A stretch of 21,506 bases of DNA, from the NCBI RefSeq assembly GCF_000417875.1, contig NW_006920889.1, positions 62,029-83,534 of the forward strand, read 5' to 3'. The DNA is from Pseudozyma flocculosa PF-1. Its lineage: Eukaryota > Basidiomycota > Ustilaginomycetes > Ustilaginales > Ustilaginaceae. The notes below the pieces were generated by a model. That model saw only the letters and a program-made list of their open reading frames with translations, was not told where the DNA came from and did no database searches. This document shows, one piece after another, positions 1-10,892 of the stretch (position 1 is its first letter; each line of letters opens with the position of its first letter). Made by a program: the position numbers and the translations under genes.

Positions 1-3000
1 GCCAAAAAAGTCGGCCGCCGAGTGGCCTGTCCCCGTCCCCGTTGCCGCTGGTGCCGCTGCCGCTGCCGCCGCGGCGGTGGTCGTGACGGTGTTGACACGA
101 ACCACCTTGGCAGCGGCGGCGGCGGCGGCGGCCGAAGCGGGGTGTACGGCGTCCAAAGAGGTAGTCTTGCTCTTGAGCCCGCTGTAGCCCTTGGACTTGA
201 GCGACGAGGGGAGCGTATTGGTGCGGTCCGCGAGCATCGTCGTCGGTCGCGCTTCCCTCATCGTCGTCGTCGTCGTCGGAACGGGCCGAGAGGATGCCAG
301 GTCAGTCGACGACCTCGTCGTGCCGGTGGGAGCGGTGGGAGGAGGAGTGGGAAGGACGATGGTGGATTTGGCGGGGGAAAGGCGATGCTGCACCAGGTCG
401 GACGGGTTGGATGTCGACCTCTGAATCGGCGCGCTGTCTTCCCGGTGCGCGGACTGGGCCACCGTAGTCGTCGCTGGGACCGACGGCGAGACGATGCCGT
501 GCATCGCTGCCGCGGCGGCGGCGGCGCTCGTGTTGGATCGAGAGATGGGTCGGGATCCCGGTCGGCGGACCGGGGTGAAGCCCGTCTTCTCGCGCTCCCG
601 AGGCACAAAGAGGGCCTTGACGTCCGAGACGCCCTTGTCGCCGCCGCCATCCGTACCTGCCGAGCCTGGAGTGACCGGCGACGACGCCGAATCAGTGGCA
701 TCCTCGGGCTGTGATCGCTTCCTCGACATCGCCGTCGACGACAACGAGGACGAAGGCAGAGGCGAGACCCTCCTCTCCTCTCTGGCGCTCGCCTCTTTGC
801 CTCTCGGCGTCGTCGTAGCCAGTGCCGCTGCAGAAGACGACAACATCGGCTTTTTGGCGGCAGCGGCCTCCATGGCAGCGAGGCGGTCCTCGACCTCCTT
901 CCTGGCCTTTTCGCTCTCGGCATTCTTGACCACCATCATCTTGAGCTTCTTGCTGAGCTTGTGGCTCTCCTTCATGGCGGCCAGCTCCTTGGAGTTGGCC
1001 TCCTCGAGGTCATCGACGGCGACCTGGAGCTCGTCGGTCAGCCGCTGCACCTCGGCCTCGAGGTGGTCGATGCGCTCGCGCACTTCGGCCGACGACGACG
1101 AGGTCGACGCAGAGGCGGCTGCCGCGACGGCGGCGGCTGCGGCGGCGCTGGTCTCTGCGAGCTTCGACTCGGTCTCGGCCAGCTGGGTGCGCAGCCTGGC
1201 GACGTCCGACTTGTACTTGAGCAGCGTCTCGGCCTGCGCCTCGATGCGCCTCTCCATCTCCTGGATCCGCGCTCGGTCAACCTCTTCCTCCTGGGACCGC
1301 TGCTTGAGCGCCTCGTAGTCGGCCGACAGGCGCGTCCTCTCGGCCTCGAGGGCCGCCTTCTCGCTCCGGACCGTCTCGAGCGCCTGCTGCGCTTCGTCGA
1401 GCTGCGACGACAGCTCCTCGACGCCCGCCGAGGCGACGCGCGAACGCTCGACGTGCTCCTGCAGCTCCGCCACCTCCTCTTTGAGCGACCAGTACTCGTC
1501 GTTGCGAGCGTTCATCGCCGCCTCGCGGTCCGACAGCACCTCTTCGAGCTCCGAGAGACGTGCCCGCGAGTCTGCGAGCTGCTGCTCGAGGTCCTCGCGG
1601 TCGCGTGACGATGTCGTCGACGATGCGGCGCGGGACTGGGCCTGCGCCACTTCGGCCTCGAGTGCGACGATCCGCTCCCGCAGGCTCGCCTCCTGCTCGG
1701 CTGCCGCTGCGGCACTCTGCGATGCGGCGTGCTCGCGCTCCTCGATGGCCTTGCGCGCCGCCTCCAGCTCTTCCGAGGTGTGTGCGAGGCGCTGCTCAGC
1801 CTCTTCGAGACTGCGCGAGGAGCTTTGCTGCTGCGCCTCGGCCTCTTCCGCCGTGCGGTCGAGATCTTTCCGAATTGCCAAGATTGTCGCCTGGTGCTCT
1901 GCGACCTCGCCTTCAAGATGCTGGATCCGTTTCCGTGCCGCGGCGAGCTCGTCCGCGAGCGCCGCATCCGTCTCGGCGCTGGCGGCGCGTTCCGACTGGA
2001 GACGGCGGAGAGAGGCAAGCTCGACCTCGGCCGACTCCATCTCGCCCTTGATGCCGTCCAACTCCGCCTCAGCGGTTTCGAGAGCGCCAGCAAGTTCTGT
2101 GATGGCGGGCAATCAGGACAAATAGAAGTCCACGCCAATGTTAGCTTCGCTCTGTCTTCGGCAGAGTGCAGGTCAAGCACCATGGCCAACTCACCATGCC
2201 TCTGCTTCTCCGCCTCGTCAATCTTGGCGTCAAAGCCTTGCTGCTGCCGGGCCAGCGCGGTCGCCAGGTTCTCCGCCTCGAGCCTGGATTCGTCGATCTT
2301 CTTGGCCTGGCACGCAGCCTCCTCCTCGAGCCTGGCCTTGTCCTCGCTCAGCACCTGCGCTGCGCCTCGCACCTCCTCGAGCTCGGCCTCGAGCGTCTCG
2401 ATCCTCTGGGTCTCAATCTGCAGCGCCTTGACCTGGTTCTCGAGCTGCAGCTGGTGCTCCTGAAGCTCGGCGCAGCGGAGTTGCGACGCCTCGAGCTCGT
2501 CCCGCGCCTGGTCCAGCGAGGCGAGGGCGTCGTTGACCTGCTCCTCGGCACCCTTTTGGAGCGTCTCGGTGAGCGTCTTGACGTCGTCCTTGCTGCGAGC
2601 GAGGGCTCCTTGAGCCTCGGCCAGATCGGCAGACAGCTGGCTCTTTTCCTTGTGGAGGGTGTCGAGCGAACGCTTGTTGTCGTCCAGCCAGACGTCGATC
2701 CTCTCGAACAGCTCTTCGGCTGCCTTTTCGAGGGCCTCTTGCTCGCTGAGCTTGCTCTGCACATCCGCCAGTTCTTCGGTGAGCGCGCGTACGCGCGCAT
2801 CCGTAGCCTCTCGGTCGGCCTGGGCCTTTGCGTCGTGGTCGCGTTCGGCTTCGACGTTCTGTGCCTGCAGCATGCCCACCAGAGCCTGGGCTTCCGAGAG
2901 CGCGAGCGCCTTGGTGGCAACGGCTTGCTGCGCTTCCAGGAGCGCTTCGCGGGTGTCGGCGAGCTCGCCCTCGAGACGGTTGACCTTCTTGCCGAGGGCC

Positions 3001-6000
3001 GACTGCGTGGTCTCGGTCAGAGCGCGGACTTCGGTGAGCTCTGCGGCATGTGCCTGCTGCAGATCTTGCTTGGTCTGCTGGAGCTTGGCTGAGAGCGAGT
3101 CGGCGCGAGACTGGGCCTCGTCGAGCTGTGCTTGTAGCTGCTTGCGCTCGTGAGCGGCGACCTCTGCTGCATCAGCCTGAACGCGCTCGAGCTCCGCATT
3201 GAGTCTCTTGACCTCGTTCTCGGCTTCTTCGAGTCTGGCGGCGACTTCGCCGGACGCGGTGGCCTTGGCGACGACTTCGGTATCGAGAGCCGAAATATTC
3301 GCCTGCAAGGACGCGATGACCTCCTCTCGCTCGCCTTGAGCCTGCTCCGCGCGCAGCAGCTGTTCGGAGAGCTGGGCGCGCTCCGATTCGGCCTCGGCCA
3401 TCTTGTCGTCCAGGTCGGCGGTGAGCGACCTCACCTGCTCGGTCAGCGATGCGATCTCGTCCTGAGAGCGCGTGGCCTGCGCGGTGGCCTCTTGCAGCTC
3501 GACCACCTTGGCCGATGCATCGCTGTCGAGGGCTTCAATCTGCTCGCGAAGCTGCGCAATCGTCGCGTCCTGGCCCTGCTCGGCCTGTACAAGGCGCGAC
3601 TGAAGCTCTTCGGAGCGGGCCTCAAGCTCCTCCTTGGCAGCGGCCAGCGATTCGGTCTGCGCGGTGAGCTGCTCGACGCGGGCATCCAGCTTCCTCAGCT
3701 GCTTGAGCTTGTCGCCTAGTTGCTGCTGAGCCTTGGCGAGCTCGTCGGCGGCATCGCTCCTCTCGGCAGCTGCTCGCGCGTTGCTCTCGTCGAGCTGTCG
3801 TTGAAGCTCGGCGGCCTCGCCAGTGGAAGACTCGAGTCGCGACTCGGTGGCGGCGAGTGCGTCGCGCAACCGCTGCGTCTCGGCCGACTCGGTGTCCAGA
3901 GATCGGCGAGTTCCCTGCTGCTCAGTCTGGGCAGCCGTGAGCTGCTCCTCGAGCTCTGCGATACGCCGTTCAAGGCTCAGTCGCGCCTCGATGAGCTCCT
4001 CGCCCGTGTCCTGCGCCAGCGCCTCGTTCATCTTGAGCTTCTGCAGCTCCGTCTTGAGGCGTCCGATCTCCTTTTGGTGCCCGCCGATCTGCTCGTTGCG
4101 CCGCAGGACGCGCGATTGCAGCTCTTCGATCTCGTCGCTCAACGCCGCCTTTTCCTTCTGCGCCTCGGTCGCAGCTTGCCTTGCCGATGATTCGGCAGAT
4201 CTCGTGGCGGTGAGGTCGGTCTCGAGGGTCTCGACCTGCTTCGTGAGCTCTTCCTTGGATGCCAAGATGTCGCTGATCTCGTTGTGCAGCTCAGAGATCA
4301 TGGATCGCTGCGAGTCGAGGTCGAGATCCTTTTGCCGGATCACGTCGTCGCGCTTCGTCAGCTCCGCGGTCTGCTCGTCGACGAGGCTTTGGAGCCGGGC
4401 GAGCTCGCCGGCTTTCTGGTCGCAATCGGCTTGGAGTTCGGCGAGCTCTTCCGCCCTCTGCCCAACTTCGGCGCGGTGCCGTGCGAGCTCCTCGTCTCGA
4501 GAAGCTTGGTTCGCCTTAGACGCGTCGATGTCGGCTTCCAGCTGCGAGATCGTGTCAGACAACTTCTCGATGCGCTCTTGGCGCTCGGTAGCGGCCGACT
4601 GCGCCTGGCCGACCTGGTCCCTCGCGTCTGAGAGGTCGCCTTGCACGTCGTCGAGCATGATCTTGCGCTTGTCGGCCTCGGCCTGCACGTCTCGAAGCGA
4701 GTCTCGAGCGTCAGCGAGCTGTTCGCGAGCTGCCTGGAGCTCCTCTTCGAGACGCGACTGCGTCGAGAACGCCTCGTCGGCAGCGACCTCGAGCTCGCCG
4801 ATTCGCTCCGACCGCGCCGCAATCTCGCTCTCGGCCAGCCTGAGCTTCTCGAGCGTCCCCTCGAGCTGCTCCTTGACCTTGGCCGAGGCCTCTGCGTTCG
4901 ACGAGGCAGACTGCTCGATGGCGAGGAGCTGCAGCGAGTCGCCGAGCTGCTTGGCCTGCGCGATCCATTCCTGGACTTCTTCGGCGTGGTGGGATCGCCC
5001 GGTCTCGAACGCCTTGACCGTCTCGAGGTGCGACCGAATTTGGCTCTCGAGGCTCTTGACGGTCGTGCTCTTCTCTTCGATCCGCGAGAGCCTGTCGCGC
5101 TTCGACTGGAGCGACGCGAAGATTTCCTTGATGGCCTGAGTGCGAGCCTCGCTCTCCTCGAGGCGGCCCTCGAGCATCTCGATCTTGTGCTCGGCCTTCT
5201 GCGCCGTCGCCTTCATCGTAACCTCGCCCTCGAACCGGACCCGCTCCGTCTCCTCTCGCAGCCGGGCGACCTCGGCCTCGTGAGCACGGACGATCTCGTC
5301 GTTGTTGCCGCAGTCTTGGTGCTGCTGCTGTTGCGGTGCCGCCGTGGTAGTTGATGAGAGCTCCGAGACCTGGCGCTCGAGCTGCTGGTTGCGGACCTGG
5401 AGCTGCTCGGCCTCATCCTGAGCGCGCTTGAGCCGCAGCCTATCTTCGACGGCCTGAAAGGCGATCCTATTCTGCGCCGTCTCCCAGCCGAGCCGGGCAG
5501 CCTCGATGTCGTCGATGATGTCCTCGTCGAAGCCGCGCGCCACTTTGTCGCCGGCGGCCGTGGAGAGGACCAGCGAGGTCGGCGTGATGATCGAGGAATC
5601 TGGGTCGAGGGTGCGGCTGGTGTCGAACGAGGCGTCGATGTCTGCGATGCCGTGGGGAGGATTGCTGTCGCTGCCGTCGAGGTCCGTTAGGCTGGATGGA
5701 GGCGTGAACCCCGCCATGAGCGTCGTCAAGCGCCGTAGCAGTCGCTTGGCTGCCCTGTTCTCGGCCTCGCGCTTGGTCAGCGCCTTGAGCAGGTCGCGGT
5801 GCTCGCCATTCATCCGCTCAATCTCCTTGTTAAAGGTCTCGAGCCCCTCGATGCCCGACTTCTGCGATCGGAGCGCCTCGAGCTCGACGTCTTGGTTCTT
5901 GCACTGCCTGTCGAGCAGCTGGGCGCGCTCGTGTGCTTCGGCCGTCTGCTTATCGAGGCCTTCGAGCATCGCGTAGAGCTCTTGGATCTTGGTTTCTTTG

Positions 6001-6221
6001 AGCTGCAGGTCTTGGTTGAGGCGCTCGATCTGCTGCTGGTAGGGGACGCGGTCGGAGCCTTCGCCGAGGCGATCCGGATCGCGCTGGGAGGACTCGTAGG
6101 CTCTGATCTTGGCCTGCAGCTGCTTCTTTTCGGCCTCTAGCAGCTTGACGCGCTCCTCGGAGTACTCGAGCTCTGATCGGCAGGCGAAGAGCTCCATCGC
6201 GGTGGTGGCGTCGTCCATCAT
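1..6221 (-). CDS. Giant coiled-coil protein, 3' end outside window
   Basis: The protein is read from the first in-frame ATG at 6221 (MMDDATTAMELF; G at -3, and the second ATG has A at -3 and G at +4) to the left edge. Exons are 6221-2195 and 2096-1, joined across a 98-bp intron, giving 2041 codons with no stop. Residues about 8-170 and 236-1755 are almost unbroken heptad-like coiled coil rich in Glu, Gln, Ala, Leu and Lys. A Ser/Thr/Pro/Asp-rich break lies at about 171-235. From about 1756 on the chain is a Ser/Thr/Pro/Ala-rich, probably disordered tail with poly-Ala and poly-Thr runs and a basic TGFTPVRRPGSRPIS segment. No motor, actin-binding, GRIP or other catalytic domain is visible. Such length suggests a scaffold or tether (spindle pole, golgin, nuclear pore or cortical), but this is inference and I do not recognise the family. 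The missing C-terminus may hold the deciding domain. Confidence 0.85.
2097..2194 (-). other. Spliceosomal intron in the coiled-coil gene
   Basis: On the minus strand the donor is CATG|GTGAGT at 2194 and the acceptor is CATCACAG|AA at 2097, 98 bp in all. Branch-like motifs GCTAAC and CCTGAT lie inside. Splicing in phase 1 restores the coiled-coil frame: exon 1 ends EKQRHG(E) and exon 2 goes on ELAGALETAEAELDG. Without splicing the frame shifts into a Ser/Arg/Pro-rich stretch that ends at about 1512. The restored heptads and the frame open to the left edge are the main support. Confidence 0.9.
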
Positions 6222-7140
6222 CGCTGGCGCGGGATGGTGGTCGTGACGGCGGAGGGGGACGAACCGTTGGGGAGTAAGGTGGGTGGCTGGACGATGCCCG
6301 ATACCGAGTGCCTGGTCCAAGCAGCGATGCTGTGGATGTCGCTGCTGATGGTCGGTCAGCGGGGCGGCTGTGCTGATGTGTATGCAGCGGCCGTGTTTCT
6401 ATGCCAGGTTTGAGGGGGGGGAGGGGGAGGGGCGAACCGCGCCGGCGCTGAGCAGTGGGGGTCGCTTCCGCCTTGTTCCACGCTTGCAAGTGGAGAGTCC
6501 AGACAAAGTCCGGGCGGGGGATGGATGGTCGGCGGCGACTGCAGCGCTAATGTCGGATGGGGATGATGGAGTGAGGTAGGTAGGTTGGTTGGTGGGAAGG
6601 CAGGCCGGAAGGCAGGCGGGCGGGCAAGCGGAAAGGCCATCCAGGGCCCAGCCCCGACCCGCTCCAACCTGCAGCTGCGCCAGAGCAACAGACACCACCA
6701 CCAGCGGCCAAGCCGGGGGCGCGCGACGGCACGTGACCCGATGCTGGGCTCGAAGGGTCCGTATCCTCTGCCTGCCGGCCATCTGGGCCCAGCCGCTGAC
6801 CTCTTCGCACAGGGAGCTTTGCACCGAGCGGGTGCTCAATCATCTACTTCTGGTTCTTTGCATCGACATCGTCAGGACGCTACGGAGGTGCTGTCGTGAT
6901 GCAAGTGGCGGCAGCGGCGAGCGTGGATGCGTGGCAGCTGGTCGTCTAGAACGCCTCGAGCTGGCGAGGGCAAATGGCGCGAAAAATCCATGCGAAAAAG
7001 GCTCGCTCCCCCGAGGCTGCAGCCACAGCGCGCGAGGTGGAGCTTCTTCACTGCCTGCTGCTATCACACGAGACGACGATGAGGTGACATTCGAGCTAGC
7101 TGCCATCCATTTCGAACCGACGTGAGAGGAGACCACGCTT
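6222..7140. promoter_or_regulatory. Intergenic: leader/promoter of coiled-coil gene and 3' flank of GGTase gene
   Basis: The two minus-strand genes are separated by 919 bp. This stretch must hold the 5' leader and promoter of the coiled-coil gene and the 3' UTR of the upstream GGTase gene. No ATG is seen on the minus strand in the first 180 bases or so above the start codon. No clear TATA box or AATAAA-type signal was seen on the minus strand. A G-tract cluster lies at 6414-6432, and short GGTA/GGTT/GGCA repeats lie at about 6575-6625. Small open frames here are low-complexity and not credible as genes. Confidence 0.5.
6414..6432 (+). repeat. G-tract cluster, possible G-quadruplex
   Basis: Three G runs (8, 5 and 4 bases) are separated by single A bases. 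The 8-base run can supply two tracts, so the stretch meets the usual four-tract rule. It lies about 193-211 bp above the coiled-coil start codon, on the strand opposite to the transcript. Folding is inference. Confidence 0.45.
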
Positions 7141-8594
7141 CTATCGATGCCGATGAAGATGCTGTACGAGCCAGGCCTTGGAGCTCTCGCTCAGGTTCAA
7201 CGCTGGATCCAGAGGCTGAAGGCTGGACCGCAGCCCTGCTCTGAGCGCTACCGCCGCCGCGTCGTCCGACTCGATCTCATCGCTCTGCGCCGGCTCGCCG
7301 TGCGCGTGCAGCGAGAGCGCCGCGGTGGAGAGGTACGAGTGCATCAGGTCCGGCGGGTCGTCGGGCACCTTGGAGATGCCGCCGACGGGCGACACGGCGG
7401 ACAGGATCCAGCCAATGTCCGAGGCCGCGTCGATGTGATGGTGCTGTCCGAGGATCTGAGGCGGGCAAGGGGAGAGAGGAGGCGTCGGCAAGAAGAGCAA
7501 AGGAGCGATGATTGCGCACGCGGCTCTATCAGCGCGAGCCCCCTTTCGACGACGACGACGAGGAGGCGGACTGCGGGCGACTGCCGACTCACCTGCAACG
7601 CGGCGCCGCACCAAAACGAGTAGCACGTATCGACGGGCTTTTCGAGCCTGCCGTTGAAGCCGGTGCCGCTCTGCTGCCTGCTGAGCAGCCACCTCTCGAG
7701 CTCTGCCCTTCGACCGCCTCCTGCGGTGCTGGTGCTGTCGGTGGCCGCACTCGAGCCCGAGCTTGACGCCGTCGGTGGTGCTGCGCTCTCATCGACCTCG
7801 TCGAGCTCGTCGAGCCGGTTGGCCAATGCGAGGGCCGCGACGGCACAGTAGGTGGAGCCGCCGTGGCCCTCTTGGGTCTCGGACTGGCCAAAGGAGCCGT
7901 CCCAGCAGCGGCTGCGTCGAAGGAAGCCGATGGCACGGTCGACGTCGATGGCCGACCAGTCGTCGAGCATCCAGCAGACGGCAAAGGCGCAGAAGAGGAA
8001 GCGGCAGTCGTACTCGCGGTGGCCTACCGAGGGCGCAAAGGAGCCGTCGCGCTGCTGGCAGGAAGAGAGGTGGGCCAGGATCGCGGCGCGGTCCAGCCTG
8101 GCAAAGTCATCTCGGAGGATGGCCAGCGAGAGGAGCGCCGTGTAGGTCATTGCCAGATTGCCACCGCCCAGGCGCTCGAGGACACGAGACGGGCGCGGCG
8201 ATGAGGCAACAGGAGGCAGCCCGGCGTCGACTTCGACTTCGACATCGACATCGACGGCGTGAGCCGCTGCGGCCGAAGCCGATGGCCCCAGCGTGGCGAG
8301 CGAGGGCACGGCAGAGCCGACACCGGGCCCTCCGCGGAAGCCGCCGCCGCGCTCCGCCGAGCACTGCTGCTCGTAGATCCAGTCGGCGTACTCGGCGCGG
8401 TCCGCCTGCGAAATCTTTCCCTCGATGGCGCCCAGCAGGTCGAGCGAAGACAGTGCAAAGTAGGCGAGCGTCAGGCGCTGGCTGTCGGCCGACGTGTAGG
8501 GCTGCGGCAGCATCGAGAGGTGGCGCAGATAGAAGGCGACATGCCGGCGTCGTTCCAACCCGCTCCCGCCCCCGCTCGGCGCAGAATCGTCCAT
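7141..8594 (-). CDS. CDC43: Protein geranylgeranyltransferase type I, beta subunit
   Basis: This is the catalytic beta subunit that, with the shared alpha subunit, joins geranylgeranyl to the Cys of CaaX proteins such as Rho and Cdc42 GTPases in the cytosol. Exons are 8594-7593 and 7455-7141 (438 aa, TAG stop). The ATG has A at -3 and G at +4. The N-terminal HVAFYLRHLSMLPQPYTSAD is typical of the family. Prenyltransferase barrel repeats are seen at about 179-210 (CQQRDGSF), 230-257 (CWDGSFGQ..GHGGSTYC) and 306-333 (GFNGRLEKPVDTCYSFW). The zinc ligands are D322, C324 and H373 (in MHSYL). H244, R316, K319 and Y325 match the lipid-site residues known from the mammalian enzyme, with R, K, D and C in the same spacing. 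Two low-complexity inserts are extra: an acidic VDVDVEVEVD one at about 91-135 and a Ser-rich one at about 265-297. All key residues are present, so it is probably active. A farnesyltransferase beta subunit is less likely given the N-terminus. Confidence 0.95.
7456..7592 (-). other. Spliceosomal intron in the GGTase-I beta gene
   Basis: The donor is TTGCAG|GTGAGT at 7592 and the acceptor is CCGCCTCAG|ATC at 7456, 137 bp, phase 0. A GCTGAT branch-like motif and a long pyrimidine-rich tract precede the acceptor. Splicing joins FWCGAALQ to ILGQHHHIDAAS, which gives the conserved C-terminal part with the zinc His. Reading through the intron would lose that His. Confidence 0.93.
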
Positions 8595-9027
8595 CGTCGC
8601 CGTCAGGTGTCGGCCTCGGCGCCAGGACCCTTGCTCGTTGCGTGGTCGATCTTGTGTCCCGCTCGTCGTGGGTGGGCTGGCGGGCGTCGTGGCGGTGCTG
8701 GGCAGGGACAGCAGCGTGTCCTGAATGGTAGATGGACGCTCACCAGCCGGCCGCCGGCTGCCCCAACCCAGCCTCGCTCTTCCTCTCGAGCAGGGGAAGG
8801 TGGAGGTCTGAGCGCGAGCGCAGGCGCGGCCGCCATCTCGGTGGCCCCGATGGCCCGGGTCGGGTCACACTCCCGATGCCACCATCCTAGCGGCTCCCCG
8901 GCTGCGTTGACATGCTGCTAACTATGCTGGTGCTGATTGGTCGTGGTGGCTGCTGCCTTCTCGGCGCTACTTGGGCCGCCCTTTGCACATCCTTCCCGCT
9001 GCTTAATCTCTGGACACGCAGTCGTAG

Positions 9028-9054
9028 CTGCTGCTGCTGCTGCTGCTGCTGCTG
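9028..9054 (+). repeat. (CTG)9 microsatellite
   Basis: Nine perfect CTG units are followed by ATGCTG. The tract lies about 435-460 bp above the GGTase-I start codon and reads as CAG on that gene's sense strand. No protein use is supported. Confidence 0.9.
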
Positions 9055-9083
9055 ATGCTGGCGTACGACACCGGTTGTACGTA

Positions 9084-9122
9084 CTGCTGCTGCTGCTGCT
9101 GCTGCTGCGGCGGCGGCGGCGG
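9084..9122 (+). repeat. (CTG)8(CGG)5 compound microsatellite
   Basis: Eight CTG units run directly into five CGG units. The tract lies only 29 bp after the (CTG)9 tract and is separated from it by a short spacer with GTAC-type palindromes. Confidence 0.9.
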
Positions 9123-10580
9123 CGCTCGGCGTCGAGGGGTCCAACGGCGCTTAATACGCCAGGGCTGCGAGAAAAGGCGCCCGAGTTGGCATCGGTGCTC
9201 GTCCAGCGGCGGCGACGGTGTGGTACGCCAGGCCACGGCTGGCACCGGATCTCGCCGACCAAACAACGCGCTCGTCAATCGCCAGTCCCGACGATACCGT
9301 TAGCCCACGCACAGGGCGGTCGAGGCGGTGCCCAATCGTCGATCAGGGATGGACAGGGCGCAAGGCAATTTCTATCTGTATGCATCCACCAGAGTAGCGC
9401 GCGTGCGCGGGCGGCTCCTTGCATGGTGGTACGCTGCGGTGCGCCGCGCGCTTCTCCTCTCCCGGTTTGTGTGGCCTAAAAGGACGGCTGCTGATCTGCT
9501 TCTGGGCGGCCGGTGCGGCGATGGATCCGGTAGCACAGGCTGGCTCGAAGGACGTAGGGAGGTGGTGGATTCAAGGCCAAGGCAGAGAGAGCATCCGTCG
9601 GTATGGGCTCCGCTCACGACATGGCGCTCCTTTGGGCCAGGCCATCTGGGACCCGAGACTATGCAGCGAGCGAACGACCAAAGATCTTGCGCCCTGCAGA
9701 CAAAAGACGTCGCGCTTGACGAGCGAGGCGGGCGAAAAGGAAGCGCAGCGGACGTGGTGACGCCCGAACCGCCGTCGTCGACGCCGACGCCAGACGCCAA
9801 CAACAGAGAGACGCCAGACGAGCAGAGGGTGGGGAAGCTGGGCTGGAAGGCGGCCGACGACCAAACTCCGGTCGACAGCCCCGCACCGGCGGGCGCTCCG
9901 CCGTTGCAGCTAGTCGGCGGTGCCCTTTCGGGGCTGAAGAAGGCCTGGCCTCGTCGTGCGCAACAAACGAAGCGTCTGTTCGTCGGTCGGACCTCGACCC
10001 AAAAGCGCGGTAGCAACACAAAGCCAACCGACCGGCTGACGCCAACGGGAAGACGTTGACGGCGAGCGCCAGCCCGGCACCGCCCTGCCCTGCCAAGCCC
10101 GGCCCAGCTCGACGAACAGAAAGAGGGAGCGAGCTAGGCATCTGAGCAAGGTGGCAGGTAGGATGATTGCGCAGCTGCCTGCCCGGCTGCCTGCCTGCCT
10201 GTGGTCGATGGTGGCAGCGGGTGACGACGTCGATGACTCTGCGCCAGCGACGACGGCTGACTTGGGGCTCGAGGGTCCGGGCGTCGAGGCTTGGGCAACG
10301 AGCCGTCCGTCGTCTTGGAAGAGGAGAGCGAGCGAGCGAGCGAGAGAGCCAGGCCAGCCAGGGTGCGGGGCCCTCTCGACGGCGCAAACAAGCAGAGCGA
10401 GCGAGGGAGCGAGCGAGCCAACGAGCAAGCAGCAGAGCCAGGAGGGCTGCCATGGGCGTGCGTTAGGGCCGGGCAGGCTGCTAGGCCAGGCCAGGGCCGC
10501 CTGCCTCTATCTGGCCTGGCTATGGCTCGGCGGCTCGGCTCGACGGGACAGAGTGAGGTGGGGCAGGCCAGCAGGCCAGG

Positions 10581-10727
10581 CCAGGCCAGGCAAGCAAGGG
10601 TCGCTCGCGGTGGTGGACCCGCCTCGGCGAGCGAATCCAAGCTGGCAGCCGGCAGCTGCTGCTCCCTCCTGGCTGCTGCAGCCTCCTGGCCTGGCCTGGC
10701 TTGCCTGGCCTGGCTTGCCTGGCCTGG
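10581..10727. repeat. CCTGG/CCAGG repeats forming inverted arms
   Basis: The 15-base arm CCAGGCCAGGCAAGC (10581-10595) has its exact reverse complement at 10699-10713 and again, overlapping by one base, at 10713-10727. The spacer is about 100 bp. The arms are made of simple CCTGG/TTGCC units, so the pairing could be a by-product of repeat growth on both strands. Confidence 0.65.
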
Positions 10728-10892
10728 CTGGCTCGCTCGCCCGGATCGCCGACTACTTACTCCTTCGTCTCGCTCGACCGCCGTCTCCCTTGCATGCTGC
10801 TCGTTCCACCACCACCAGCGTCCACCCCGGTCCCCCTTCACCACATATCGCCATAGCACCGCACACCGCCGCCCATACCGCTTTCCCCTGCC

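Noticed and set aside
3823..5139. Plus-strand Ser-rich frame of 438 codons
   Set aside because: It lies antisense to the coiled-coil gene and reflects its Glu/Ala/Leu codons; no domain is seen.
6222..6320. N-terminal extension of the coiled-coil protein from 6320
   Set aside because: The frame is open there, but the first codon is TTG and no ATG occurs before 6221. The extra residues are not coiled coil and look like translated leader.
9328..10059. Opposed open frames (243 codons plus, 215 codons minus)
   Set aside because: They overlap on both strands, the plus frame starts at GTG and the minus one lacks a clear ATG, and neither has a recognisable domain. GC-rich DNA makes such frames by chance.
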